From: Hypericum androsaemum
Taxonomy: Eukaryota; Streptophyta; Magnoliopsida; Malpighiales; Hypericaceae
NCBI GenBank assembly: GCA_963995505.1
Contig: OZ023197.1
Coordinates: 9,475,827 to 9,539,826, forward strand
DNA length: 64,000 nt
Direction of reading: 5' to 3'
In this document: positions 10,207 to 21,279 of the stretch, piece by piece
Position numbering within the stretch: position 1 is the first letter of the stretch
Layout of the letters: every line of letters begins with the position of its first letter
Notes under the pieces: generated by a model
What the model was told of the DNA's origin: nothing
Databases searched by the model: none
Seen by the model: the letters and a program-made list of their open reading frames with translations, nothing else
Translations under genes and position numbers: made by a program

Positions 10207-12420
10207 CTAATGTTCTACCTGATCCATTGGTGCAGCTTCTTCTTCCTCCTCTCCCAACTTACTTGGGGCAGGTTCAGCCTCCTTTTCTTTCTCTACATTT
10301 TCTGGTCCATCATTCTCGTTGCCGGAATCAGTAACCATTCTATCATCCCTATCATTACTGGGTCCAGTATCATTCTCTGGTATTTTTAGATCCGCAGGAA
10401 CTTGACCTGATTTTAGTGCCTGCAATCAAGGTATATTAGCAATGCCTCATAAGAATCAAAAGTAAATGCCGATATGCATAAAATTAGACTCAAACTGATC
10501 CTTTCAATACAAGACACTTGCCTTCTCCAGTCTGGCAACCTCTTCAAGAGTCTGGGAATTCAAAATGGCAGCCTGAATAGCAAAAATTCAATTAAATTAG
10601 GCACGGAACAAGAAAATGGAATACAAGTCTGCACTAGATGATAGCATCCAACCAACAGTTTTGATATCAAAATCTTGATCAGATAATATGAACCAACTGA
10701 GTGTTACTGTATCCTACAAAGCAAACACCCACATGGACAGCTCTAGAGCCAAAAGCACACCAAATAGTTACTCAACATTCCTGTGCTACTATCTTTTAGC
10801 ATAAAAAGAAACTGTGCAAAACTTAAATAGCAAAACCATTTTTCAGTGAATAACATGGCAACCCGAGAGATACCGGAAAAATTGGAGCCGTTCTAGCTAC
10901 AATGAGCGAGAGTACCTTGATTGCTATGATTTGTTCAGGTGTTGGGGCTACCACTTTTGGTGCCTTTTCCTCCTCTAAATCTTTGGCAACTTTTTGCACC
11001 TCACCAGGAGTAAATGTCTTGACAGGTATCTTTTTAGCCTCCTCTTCAGCTTCTTTAGTTGAAAATAATGATTTTGCTTCTGCTCTCTCCTGCGATCCAT
11101 ATAAAATGCCAAGGTCCAATACAAAATAGTGATTTTTAGAAACTACATAAATCATATGACAAGATTCATCACTTAATATATTGAAACATCAAACTTACAA
11201 AAAAAAAACTGAAAATTCCAACAAGAAGAGGGTACATGTTGAGAAACAGCATCGGGGAAAAATGTAAGTTAAATTAAAGAAGTTGAACTTCAACAATGCA
11301 CACTTTCTTTCCTGGAAAGATCTCGACAGGTCCTTTTTGTACTTTGTATAGAACTAATAAAAGAAAGGCACTCAAGAAACTCTACAATTCTAAATTGAAA
11401 ACGTTAGAGAAGTGAACCACCAATATTCGCGGGTGCAGTTTCCTAACACCCATAATAGAATTCTGGCCAATGATTTTCATTCACGAGAAATAAAAATTAT
11501 CCAGAAAACTAAGATCGTGTGAGCGCTTATATCTAACCTTGGCTTTCACTTTCCTGAAATCAAGAACCCTCAGAGATTTCACTCTGTGAATGACGTAAAG
11601 CCTGTAATTGGGTTGCTTCGTGACGTTATTATCCAAGAGACTGAGGTACTGCAGCTTCGAGAGAGATGAAAGAGGATCAATCTCAACCAAATTGACAAGC
11701 CTGTTGTTTGTAAGAACTAACGTGTGTAACTTTGGCAGGAGCGCTGTTCAAATTGACCCGAAGAACACTTGTTATAGGAGTTTCTCAAACATAAAACAAG
11801 AAAACCAAGAACAGTAGCTTACGTTACACTTACCTCCAACATTGGGGTTTATACGGGTAATCCTGTTGTTGTTCAGCAGCAGAGTGCCAAGCCGATTAAG
11901 CAGCGGCACGTCCTCCAGCTTGACAATCTCGTTATCCGACAAATCAATCGTATCGAATTGGTCCTAACCAATCAAAACAAAACAAAAGGTTAAAAAATAC
12001 ATTACAACAAGCCCTAACCCTAGCTGCCAATCCAAAAAGAAAATCAAAACTGGAAATCCGTTAAAAAGTTCATTAGAACAAGCCTTAGCTCATTGCAATC
12101 ATCTAATCGAGCTGAGCCCTCCGTAACAATCTCAAATCCCTAACTCCCTAACTAAAAAAACCAAAAGTCGAAAAAACCGAATCGAGGAAACGGTTACCTC
12201 AGTGGCGCCCAGGTTTTCAATTACAGCTATCTTGTTACCTGCAAACAACAACAACAACAACAACAAAAAACCTTTAATTGAAGAGCAGAAACCCTAACGA
12301 AGAGGGAGAGATTTAGGGTTTGGGGGAATTGGAGATACCTCGGAGATCGAGCTCGCGGTCCTTAACGGCGTTGAAGAAGTGAGGGCTCTTCCAAATCAAG
12401 TCCGCCGTTAGCCTCACCAT
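10207..12420 (-). CDS. U2 small nuclear ribonucleoprotein A' (U2A'), seven exons
   Basis: Exons on the minus strand: 12420-12339, 12238-12198, 11963-11834, 11743-11538, 11089-10916, 10572-10522 and 10419-10207. They join in frame to 298 residues. The N-terminus MVRLTADLIWKSPHFFNAVK is the U2A' signature; leucine-rich repeats follow (LDLRGNKIAVIENLG, DTIDLSDNEIVKL, TLLLNNNRI, TLVLTNNRL, YLSLLDNNV) with the LRR cap NYRLYVIHRVKSLRVLDFRK, then a charged C-terminal region and an acidic tail (KLGEEEEEAAPMDQVEH). In the U2 snRNP, U2A' binds U2B'' and helps it onto stem-loop IV of U2 snRNA during branch-site recognition. Five introns are GT-AG; the last (10420-10521) begins GCAAGT, a GC-AG intron. 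The gene looks intact and is convergent with the F-box gene. Confidence 0.95.
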
Positions 12421-13600
12421 TTTAAATCTATGATTTTCTTATTTTCAATCTATTTTATTTATTTATTTAATTTTCTCTTCTGGTTGCTTCCTGTTGAGTA
12501 GTAGGTTTATAGATGTGGAGGGAATTTTTTTGGGGTTTTAGGAGGTGGGCGAAGCAGAGGGAACAGTGACGAAGGTTCTGACTTTAACCTATGCAGGTGG
12601 GTGACTTGTCGTCCGATGGTGAGATTAGCATCTCCCAATACAGTCTTAAATATTTGCGGTGAAGATTTTGTCATCTTTTAAATTTACTCTCTCGGAAAAA
12701 GGTAAATTATCCTCAGGTTTTTGGAGTATAGTCAAACTAACGATTTGGTTCTTGTGTATCAGAAATGTATGTAATAGTTCTTACAGTTTGATTTTATTAT
12801 ACTCTCGGGTTCTTCTATTACGTCATCGACGGACCATTTTATTGTTAATTTATAGCAATAAAACCAAACTATAGCGACTGCTACATGCAATTTTGAAATA
12901 TAAGATGAAATCATCTATTTGACTATTTCACAAGAATCTGAGAGTAATTTACCAAAAAAATAAAAACTTACACATGCATAAACATAAATAATTAAAAAAA
13001 TTTCATAAGTCACTAAATTTTAACATAATGGTGAAAAGTATACAAAGGAATCCTTTTTTTAACTTCCTGTGAGGCATAGTCAGTTCCTGAATAAATAAAA
13101 AAACAAATTCGATAGTTCCATTAATCAATTTATGTCTCAAGTAGAGTTAAATTACAACATGATATTTACTAAAATATCATTACCTCTTCTTAAAATTAAA
13201 AAATCATAAAAACTTGAGTGTATATATATTTTAATGTTGGTCTATAGTGAGAACCCAATTGAGCCTAGCAGTTCCAATTAGTTGTTTGTTTTCTTGCTTT
13301 TTTTTAATAAAAAAAATTTTCTTTCCATTTTCCTTACCAAACACTTGGCCTGACCCGAGCCGAAGCCAACATTGATCCCCCTCACGGCTCCTCGACGCCG
13401 TCTCTTTTGACCGTCGAAATCCAATCGAGCTCCCTCTGCCACGAAGAAACCAGGTAGGCCAATGGCTTCGAAATAAACTCTTTTCCGATTGTAATTTATT
13501 TTAGTACTACACGGGAGAGGTTGTCTCGGCTTCATTTTATTTGCTGTGGGGCTATTAGACGAAGATGATGATTACGTATTGAACTAACCAATTGAAATTG
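12421..13600. other. Spacer upstream of U2A'
   Basis: The first ~150 bp are the U2A' promoter and 5' leader. The rest is AT-rich. A stretch near 13330-13500 resembles 38925-39055 (shared motifs GGCTTCGAAATAAACTCTT and CGCCGTCTC), so it is a duplicated gene leader rather than coding sequence. Confidence 0.5.
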
Positions 13601-14144
13601 ATCTGTTGTTGTGTTGTGGAAATTTATTATCATTATCATAATAAATTGATCTCGACTCCACCCTTAGATCCTTTTCTGGCACTCAACTCGATTGTTCACC
13701 GCTGGTTTGTGCGTGCTCTTCGGTTGGGAGTGAAGAAGCTCTACTTGCACTTAGGCCCCTTCCTAGAGGTAGAGGGAAGCATTCCTCCTCGTACTCCTCC
13801 TGTTAACAATTATGAATTTCCTAGCGTGGACAACCTTTCTAGGCTTTACCACCTCGACCTTAATGCATACCCCGTCTGCACCCTCGGTATATCCTACCTT
13901 AAGGAACTCTCCCTCGAATTTTTTGATATTCCCGGCCAGACTGTTGACTATTTGTTGTCTAGCTGCCCATTGCTCGAGTTGTTATCTTTAAAGAAGGCCA
14001 CATGCCGGTATCTCAGAATTGTAGGGCCGTCACTCAAGTTGAACTACCTTCAAGTACTTGGTTGCTTGCCCCTGGAGATGCTTGATATTTCTGCCCCGAA
14101 TATGATCACACTCAAGTATGATGGCTCAAAGGAGGCTTTGTCTT

Positions 14145-15952
14145 TGTGAGAACTGTAAAACTAATTTAGAGAATCATATAAAATCAAGTGACCAAATAGT
14201 AATTGAACAAATTAGGGTTAGACGTTGTCTATATAAGGAGAGCTAGAAAAGAAAAACCCTAATTGGAAGAAAAGAGAGAAATTCGTAGGTCCCAAGAGCA
14301 GCCATCCTTGTTCTTAAAATCTGACGGTGAAATATTGTCAGATTAACACGAAACTTTGGAGTTCTTTTCCTAACATCATGGAAAAGATTCTGAACGGTGG
14401 AGATGTTGTTTAAAGGTGTTTAAGGCTGTCTGCACAAGCCAGCTTTGAGGAATTCGAATTTGAATAAAATAGAAAGGTAAGTCGGTTTTCTTTCGTAGAA
14501 TTTGTATTCATATTTTATTGGGATTCAAAATTTGGGGTTGCTTATTCGATTTATTGTTACTGGTACTGTTTTTGTGAACCTAGGATCTATCGCAAAAATA
14601 TTTGATGATTCTCTGGCTTTCGATGATGTGGTTATGAATGGTTCCGTGGCTTATAGGCTTAGTGATTTATTGATAGTTTCATGGTATGCTTATGTGTACA
14701 AGGTTTAATAAATCATGAATGAATATAATATTGGTTAGTGGAGAAGATCCAGTGAGCATGATAAATTTAATACAAAACTTGCGTGAACTGGAACACGATT
14801 TACACTTGGGATAGGCGTCAACATGAACTTGATTTTGTGAAGGGTGGATTAAAATATTGAGACATAAAATTATGGAGTTGACTTGTAGAGGATTAGAATA
14901 TTAAGGCGTCAGTTATTTATAAAACGCATGTGTAAGTGGAAATCATAGATCGGAGGTTTTAGGATTCTGAATACATATGGCTCAATTTAGGTTCTGATTT
15001 AATCTGATATTTTGATCGCAGTTCGAATCTGATTTTTGTGATGCATGGGAAATCGATTTGATTCTGTTTTGTGTACGAACTTGATAAGTTGATTCTGTAT
15101 TCGTTTATGGATCTGACCTCGTTTCTGTTTGTTTATGAAATTGATTCTGTTCGGATTTGAGTATAAGTTTCTACGTGGATATGGTGGTTATGTTCTGTTC
15201 AGTCATGCGGGATTATTTCTGTACCTTTTGGGCCCTATAGTTCGTACGCATCGCTTTAAAGGGGTACCGGGTAACCCTAGGTGCGTGTGATCAAATGGAT
15301 ACGGAGTGCAGAAATTATCTGGGCTCGTGGGGATACCCTTCTGTCTTTTGGGCCCGCAACGCGGGAACGGAGGGGTACTTTCTGGGCCCCCGAGAATCCC
15401 ATCATGAATATGTTAGACTCCGGAGTCCTATTATCTTAGTTGGTTAAGATAGTTGGATAAGTGACATTGTGGGTTCTAAAAAACTTGACAGTGTATTGGG
15501 GCGCCCTGCGTTAAAACTGTGTACTATGTGTTTAACCTTGGCATTGTTTAGTGTCCATTACTTATTTTACATGTTCTAGATCGATCGAGTGTGTAACTGT
15601 GATGTCTGTGATGTCTGCTTGATTGAAGAGTTGTTATTAGGTATTATTTGATATGAAATATGTAATAGAATTTGATGTATGAATTATGTATTTTTACCGA
15701 CTTACTGAGATGCGTATCCTCATTAATGTGCGCTGCTGTCTCAGATACTAAGGGGCAATTCGGGAGTGAGAACTAGGAGCAGACGCATGCATTGTGCGAC
15801 ACGACATTTACATTTTGAATAATACTGATTTACTATTGTAGATGTAATATTTAAAGATATTTGTTTTCAAAAGTACTTTAAGAGTAATTGAGCCTTACGG
15901 AGAAGTTTTTTTTCTCCGTGGTGGTTGACATGCCTATCTTCGGGGCGTGACA
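14145..15952. mobile_element. Solo LTR (Ty3/gypsy-like), 1808 bp
   Basis: The inserted sequence starts TGTGAGAACTG and ends GGGGCGTGACA, with a 5-bp target duplication GTCTT (14140-14144 and 15953-15957). The paralogous copy B reads GGCTTTGTCTTTGACC without a break near 32046-32060, which proves insertion and fixes the borders. A TATA-like CTATATAAGG lies near 14230. No coding domain is present, so this is one LTR left by recombination. The TGT...GGGGCGTGACA ends and large size suggest a gypsy (Tekay-type) LTR; that lineage call is an inference. Confidence 0.88.
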
Positions 15953-16530
15953 GTCTTTGACCAGCATTCCTCGTCTAGAGCATCTGGCCATGTCTGGCTC
16001 ATACTGTGGGCACTTTACTGACATTTTGAGGCAACGTCCTTGGCCGCATTTTGGAGATTATTTCTGCCAGCTCAGAAGTCTTGAATTTGGAATGACTGAA
16101 TGGGTAACTCTTATTACTTGCACGTTATTATTTTGTGGCGTTTTATCCTTTCAGTCGTATTAATCTTGTATGGGCTTTAATCCTTGTGTAGGATCGTGTA
16201 AGGAGTCTTTACTTCCCTCTGGAGCTTCCCATGCTTTTTAAGCTTGAAGAGGTGAAAGTCAAAATCAAAGGGAGCCGCTACTTGGTTAACCTATGGCCAT
16301 GTTGCATGCTTAAGAGTGCTCCTCGTTTAAAAAGATTTGTAGTTGTAGTTGAGGTCAGGTCTCTTTTCCTTTATGATTTGGCTGTGTGTCTTTAGTTAAA
16401 GGTTTTTCCTTTATGATTTGGCTGTGTGTCTTTAGTTGAAGGTTTTAATTTAGAGGTTTCTTGACAACTGCTGCACCTTGAAAGAGAAAATTACTGCGGC
16501 ATGTCCAAAGTAATTGGTACAAGATCACAG

Positions 16531-16659
16531 TTTTTTTTTTTTTTTGGTGAGATTTAAATTGTTTCCACAATTTCGGATCTTAGACGGTCATGGGATTCGA
16601 TCCTCCCACCTCATGCTTAAGGACTGACACCGTATCCATCAGACCATACATGAGTTGGT
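16531..16659 (-). mobile_element. tRNA-derived SINE, ~129 bp
   Basis: Present in an intron of copy A and absent at the matching site in copy B (AAGATCACAGTTTTTTCG near 32677). It is flanked by the direct repeat AAGATCACAG (16521-16530 and 16660-16669, extending into following T residues). On the minus strand it ends in a poly(A) of 15 and carries GGATCGAATCCC, a good match to the pol III B box GGTTCGANTCC, downstream of a possible A-box region. Poly(A), B box and a >9-bp target duplication together define a SINE. Confidence 0.8.
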
Positions 16660-17447
16660 AAGATCACAGTTTTGTCGTTGCGCTGTATATGCATTTTCCT
16701 TCAAAGCTGTTGAACTAATGCCCTCTATGGCCTTTTTCTCATGACAGCGTAGGTGCGAAAGCGATGATCTTATCAGTTTGGAGACGGTTAGTATTCTCTT
16801 TTCATTCTACCTTCACCACTTCCTGTCTGATGTTCGTTCCATGACAGACAGTGCCTTGGAGTTTGCAGTCAAATGTCTTAGTGTCGAATGACAGGAAACG
16901 CTCGAGTCTCGGAGCTTAACTATGATACAAGCTATCAAGTGCAAGCATCCATGCCTGAAGGTGGTTGAGTTTGTGGGGTTTAGTGGGAAAGGGAGCGAGG
17001 ACGTGCTTGCTCGGCACTTGATCTCGGGGGACGACAGGCTTGCTTTGTAGCTTTGAGGCTCCTATGGCGTGTCCATGGTCAGGTTGTGTTCATGGTCGGG
17101 GACGACAGAATTTCTGGATTTGGGTCGGGTCGTGTCTATGGAGGTCGTCGGAGTCACGTGATCCGAAATCATACTCAACTCGAACCTGGACTCTTCGAAA
17201 ATACGCGAGTAAACAAGTTTTACACTTGGGTCTCGTAAACTTTATTCATGTAGGATATTCACATGGGATGAGAAATATTCTCATTCGTTAGTACAGGGTA
17301 TGATGAGTATTACAGCTATGTATTGTCACGGAAACACACCATTTACACCAAATTGACTTATGGCTGTGTATGAAGAGTACATCGGAGCAGGAGATGATTT
17401 GTTTTCGGAGAGAGATCTGCAGATACGTCGGGAACTTTCAAGGCACA

Positions 17448-18624
17448 TTATATAGCACGTTCTGCTGCAGATGACTGATATGTGCGCCGCCTCAATTCCG
17501 ATTGTGGGTTTGGCTGTTGCAGAAAAATTCTTGTGGGATCATTGGGATCAACATATCTGCAACCAGAGAAAAGAGATGAAGTTAGGCTCAAGACTTTCTC
17601 TGGGAAAAGGTACAAAGTCAGCAAGGCAACTCACGCATGTCTCATTATTTCTTCAACAGGAGGCTGCGCAGCTTGCAACGGATCAATGCGTGGGGCAGAT
17701 TCGACATTAGCCTGTCGGTTGTACTGCCTCACTGAAGAGATCAGGTTGAGATAGAGTGGCACAAATGTTCCACATCCCCCTTCCTTGAACAGAATCTTGA
17801 ATGAGTGCGTGGAATAAAGAGCCCGGTTCTCACCTTCCGGGACGACCTAAAACCACATAGAGACAGTGAGAGAGGGTACCAAAAAAGTAGTCATCACTTC
17901 CATCAAAAGCCTTCGATTAATGTACTTACGGGCTCCACCAGACCAGAAATATTGTTGCATTTGAATATTGGCTGATTGAATTTATCACCGTGAATAAAGA
18001 GCTGCCCGAATAAAGAGTTCCAAAAACATGATCAAACAATGGATAGCAATCAACCACAAACTTGCAACATTCAGATCCCAACTCTACATTGAAGGACCAT
18101 TTTTCAGACAAGAGATCCATCAACTTACCAGGGGCATATCAAAAGCCACAAAGTCCCCGATTGGCTTATCCGAAACAAAGACCACACGGATGTTCGATAA
18201 GTACACCGTCCCCTTGGCCTTAACATGACCTCCATGGCTTCTGCAATCAGATTCAAATGAAGGAACCATCATTAAAACACAAGAACGAACCAAATCGCTT
18301 CAAGAAAAACCCGAAACCCGCGAATTCTACTCCAACATCTACATCACCTTCCTTTGCCATTCAATCTCGAGTAGCGAGCAATACCATATAATGGTGCACA
18401 AATGCGTGAAATTGAAGAAAGAAAAAAAAACCCTAATAGGATTTACCCTAATCGGTTCAATTGGGTTCAACAAAACCCCACAAATCACCCGAAAAAAAGG
18501 AGAAATTAAATTACCCAGGGATCTTGTCGACCTCGAATTCGACGCCGTCTCGGGACAAGACGAACATCTCATTGACGAAGGCCACGGGCATCCCGTTTTG
18601 GAACAGCTGTGGATTGACCGCCAT
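17448..18624 (-). CDS. UPF0664/WBP2-like GRAM-domain protein, copy A
   Basis: Five exons on the minus strand: 18624-18515, 18240-18129, 18001-17930, 17846-17635 and 17556-17448, all with GT-AG introns, join in frame to 204 residues. The start MAVNPQLFQNGMPVAFVNEM, with DGVEFEVDKIPG, is the plant form of the UPF0664 (S. pombe C29B12.11c-like) family. A GRAM/PH-like fold follows (KAKGTVYLSNIRVVFVSD, DFVAFDMPL, NQPIFKCNNISGLVEP, HSFKILFKEGGCGTF) and the tail is YVDPNDPTRIFLQQP...RAI. GRAM domains usually bind membranes or lipids; the precise role of this family is not known. The WBP2-type PPxY motifs are not seen. Copy B at 41798-42874 has the same exon lengths. Both copies are intact. Confidence 0.88.
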
Positions 18625-19184
18625 CTCCTCTCTCTATCTCTCTCCTGGTTTCTGTTTATTGGGGTTTCTCTCTCTGGACGAGTTTCTTTCGGATTATGAC
18701 GAATAGGATTTCGGAGCAGAAGGATTAAGAAACCGCACGGGATTTTCGGAAAAGAAGCAGCGGTCTAATGTTCCCTCTTTCTACCGCATTCTAGGCTGCG
18801 CATGATGTTTGGGCTGGACCTCATTACCCCGTCCGGCCCGAATCCCGAGTCTATTGGGTTTACCCAAGTGTCGAAGATCTCTTGACTTTGATCGGGATCT
18901 AGATTTAGATCTTGTCCAAGTCCCTATATTTGAAAAAAATAATAAGGATATCAGTTAGGATCTATATGATCGTATCTAGATCTTACCAAATTTAAACCCG
19001 AAAAATTTAAGATTCGTTAAATTGATAGGGTCTAATCTCTGATCGTATTCACTTGCCTATTTTTTAATAGAGAAGGGCGTGTACATCCGGATCTTATCCA
19101 ATTTTTTTAGATGATATTAAACTAATATTATTTTAATTACTAAACTGTATTTGCTGGCTAAGAAGTGTCACTTGTCATATGAAT

Positions 19185-19459
19185 GAAAGTGAATTGAGTC
19201 CGAAGTGAAAAAATCATTTTAAATGATTTGGAGTGAAAGAGGATCCGCGTTGGCATGCATAGTTATGTGATACTAGCATGCGCAGTTATATGATAATGAC
19301 ATTTATTTTTGTGACAGCAGCATGTCCCGTTTATAATACTAGTGCATATGACTTTTTTTTCATTTTGGTCCTTATGTTTTATTATTTTTGTAAAAAAGTT
19401 CCAGCGTATTTTCATTTCGAACGATTCAAAATGGGAATATTTCGTACCCAATCCAATCC
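19185..19459 (+). mobile_element. MITE, GGATTGGGTACGG family, diverged and shortened
   Basis: The internal GCGCAGTTATATGATAATGAC motif and the end TTCGTACCCAATCCAATCC mark the family. The target duplication is CATATGAAT/CATATCAAT (19176-19184, 19460-19468; one mismatch). The paralogue at 60536-60550 reads TTGTCATATCAATATGAC uninterrupted, which confirms the insertion. The small frames over it are not genes. Confidence 0.82.
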
Positions 19460-20567
19460 CATATCAATATGACTTCCGTACAGCGAAAAACAAAAGGAAA
19501 GGAGACGGGAAAAAAATGATAATAGTCGTTACAATTTAGGTGTTTACTATTTAATAAATTTCTACTTAAAAAAAATAAATTAACACTAGTTGGGTTGTCT
19601 TAGGTAGTGAACGGCAAGCTTACCGTTCGTTTTTCTTTCGACTCTCACGTATTCTTGCGTGATAACTTTAATTTCTGCAATTATTTTAAATTGAAAATTT
19701 TATTAATATTGCTCATAATTTATATAATTACAAATAATTAAATGAAGATTCATGAAATTAAAATAAATTTGGTCATAAATAAAAAGGGCTAAATAACCTG
19801 GCAATCAACATATAATTTGTGGGAAACACAACTCACCACCAATTTATTTAATTAATTGTTACAACTTATATGGTAATCGTCACCGTAACAACTCCAAATT
19901 GACAGTGATACAACTTCCCACATAAATTCCACCTTTGTGGCGCAGTATCTAGCAAGTTAAAAGACACTTACATTTCTTCACCCATTATATATATGTATAC
20001 ACACACACACTGATACAAGATTTGAGCAGCCTCTGCGAGATCCTTTTTGGTTGGTTTTTCTCTTGATCAACGGAGTTAGACAACATTTTAATGAGTGTTA
20101 CTTTGATAAATTTATCTAAGTTGTAATTACCTTTGGGATATTTTGAGAAATAATATAATTTTATTTATTAAAAAAAATTGCACACAGTATTTTTTTTCTT
20201 AAAAATATAAAAGAGCCGGGCAAAGCAAAAAAGGAAGCATGCCTATGTTTTTTTATAAGTCAAATTTATTTCATTATAAGTATAAGTACATATTTACAGC
20301 TCATGAGTATGAATCTTCCATCACTAAATTGCAACCATATTCTCGTTAAAATCTTGTAGAAAACTCTCAACAGGAAAAAGATACCGTTAATGACCGTCCA
20401 GTGACAACTATTTTTTGTAATTTATCGCTTTCTAGTTTCATGAATTTTCTTTTTTCCGGAGAGCTTTAAAATATTGGAATACATGGAAATTAAGAAAGGG
20501 AATGGGTCGTCTCATGAAATTGGAGTATATTTTTTACGGATCATATGATTGTGGTAATAATACAATT

Positions 20568-20575
20568 CCACGTGG
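20568..20575. promoter_or_regulatory. G-box-like CCACGTGG upstream of GDSL1
   Basis: A perfect ACGT-core palindrome about 0.7 kb upstream of the ATG. It is kept in R2 and R4 but lost in R3, where about 100 bp (from TTTTTTACGGATC to GAATCTT) are deleted. A second ACACGTGG at 21127-21134 is present in all four units. Binding by bZIP or bHLH factors is inference. Confidence 0.4.
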
Positions 20576-20822
20576 ATTATGCTTTCTGTTTTTCCAGTTA
20601 TGACGGTTGTAGATAGAGCGAATCTTGCAAAACGGAGCCTAGCACGGGATATTGCTCTCCCTTTTTCTTTTAGTAATTTTTCCTTTTTAGGACAAAGAAA
20701 ATATTAAAGTGTTCCTCTATTAAAAATAAATATGATTTTATCTTTATTTTTCTCTAAACTAGCTGCTACACGAGAGTCAAACATTATTTAGGCATATATT
20801 TTTCTTTATTAGAGACACATGA

Positions 20823-20971
20823 ATGCACTATGACGTGGTTATGATTTGGTTAATATTCTGAAATCTTATATAGTTTGTATTTTTTATTTGTGAGATTCGA
20901 ATTCGATATCTTTATCACAATATGTAATAAAATATTAGGTCGATACAACTCATAACCATGTCATAGTGCAT
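20823..20971. mobile_element. Small MITE in the GDSL1 5' flank
   Basis: Imperfect terminal inverted repeats of ~25 bp: ATGCACTATGACGTGGTTAT at the left, and its complement ending ATAACCATGTCATAGTGCAT at the right. The same element is at the equivalent place in R2, R3 and R4, so it predates the duplications. R1 has lost about 33 internal bp. No clear target duplication is visible. Confidence 0.65.
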
Positions 20972-21223
20972 AATTGATGTGTCAAGACAGCGATTATACA
21001 GCTAAAATAATATAGTTCGCCTAGTTAGGACGTGAAAACTTATATAAGGTTACATTTTTTTTGAAATACAAGATTATTCTATTACCCCAAATAGATAATA
21101 ATTACAAGTGAGACATACCCCGATGCACACGTGGAATCCGACATCGAATTATCTAGTTTCACGCAGCTTCCTTAATGACCAAAAAAAATAATTTTTTACC
21201 AACTTTGGCACCTCCATGAAGGC

Positions 21224-21232
21224 GTATATAAT
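21224..21232 (+). promoter_or_regulatory. TATA box of GDSL1
   Basis: GTATATAATAAG about 50 bp before the ATG and conserved in all four units. It implies a very short 5' leader. Confidence 0.5.
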
Positions 21233-21279
21233 AAGACTAATCCCCTTGATAATAAATCACACAAAAACAAAATCGAATC

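Larger units (their letters stand above)
13620..17040 (+). pseudogene. FBD/LRR-type F-box gene, copy A, interrupted and frameshifted
   Basis: LRR-like F-box C-terminal sequence runs from about 13640 (RWFVRALRLGVKKLYLHLGP, then LSRLYHLDLNAYPVCTLGIS, DYLLSSCPLLELLSLKKATC and LEMLDISAPNMITLKYDG) to 14144, where a solo LTR interrupts it. It resumes at 15953 (SIPRLEHLAMSGSYCGHF), with exon ends GAATGG|GTAACT and later exons at 16194-16355 (DRVRSLYFPLELPMLFKLEE) and around 16748. A last FBD-type exon (MIQAIKCKHPCLKVVEFVGF, GSEDVLARHLIS) breaks off near 17026. Compared with copy B (31718-33148), a 5-bp insertion (AAACG) before that exon's core shifts the frame, a SINE sits in an intron, and the 3' end is replaced. 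No F-box is seen at the 5' end. Family members are SCF ubiquitin-ligase substrate receptors; this copy is dead. Confidence 0.8.
17240..20020. repeat. Segmental duplication, GRAM-gene block copy A
   Basis: Homologous to 41600-44150 in the same orientation, covering the GRAM gene, its 3' flank (GGATATTCACATGGGATGAG) and its upstream region as far as ATAAATTCCACCT...GGGCAGTATCTAGC-like sequence near 19925-19955. Part of the upstream flank (18930-19560) occurs a third time at 60290-60764. The copies differ by indels and by the MITE at 19185. Confidence 0.85.

Noticed and set aside
14502..14708. 68-residue frame inside the solo LTR
   Set aside because: No domain; LTRs of this class have no gene, and length fits chance.
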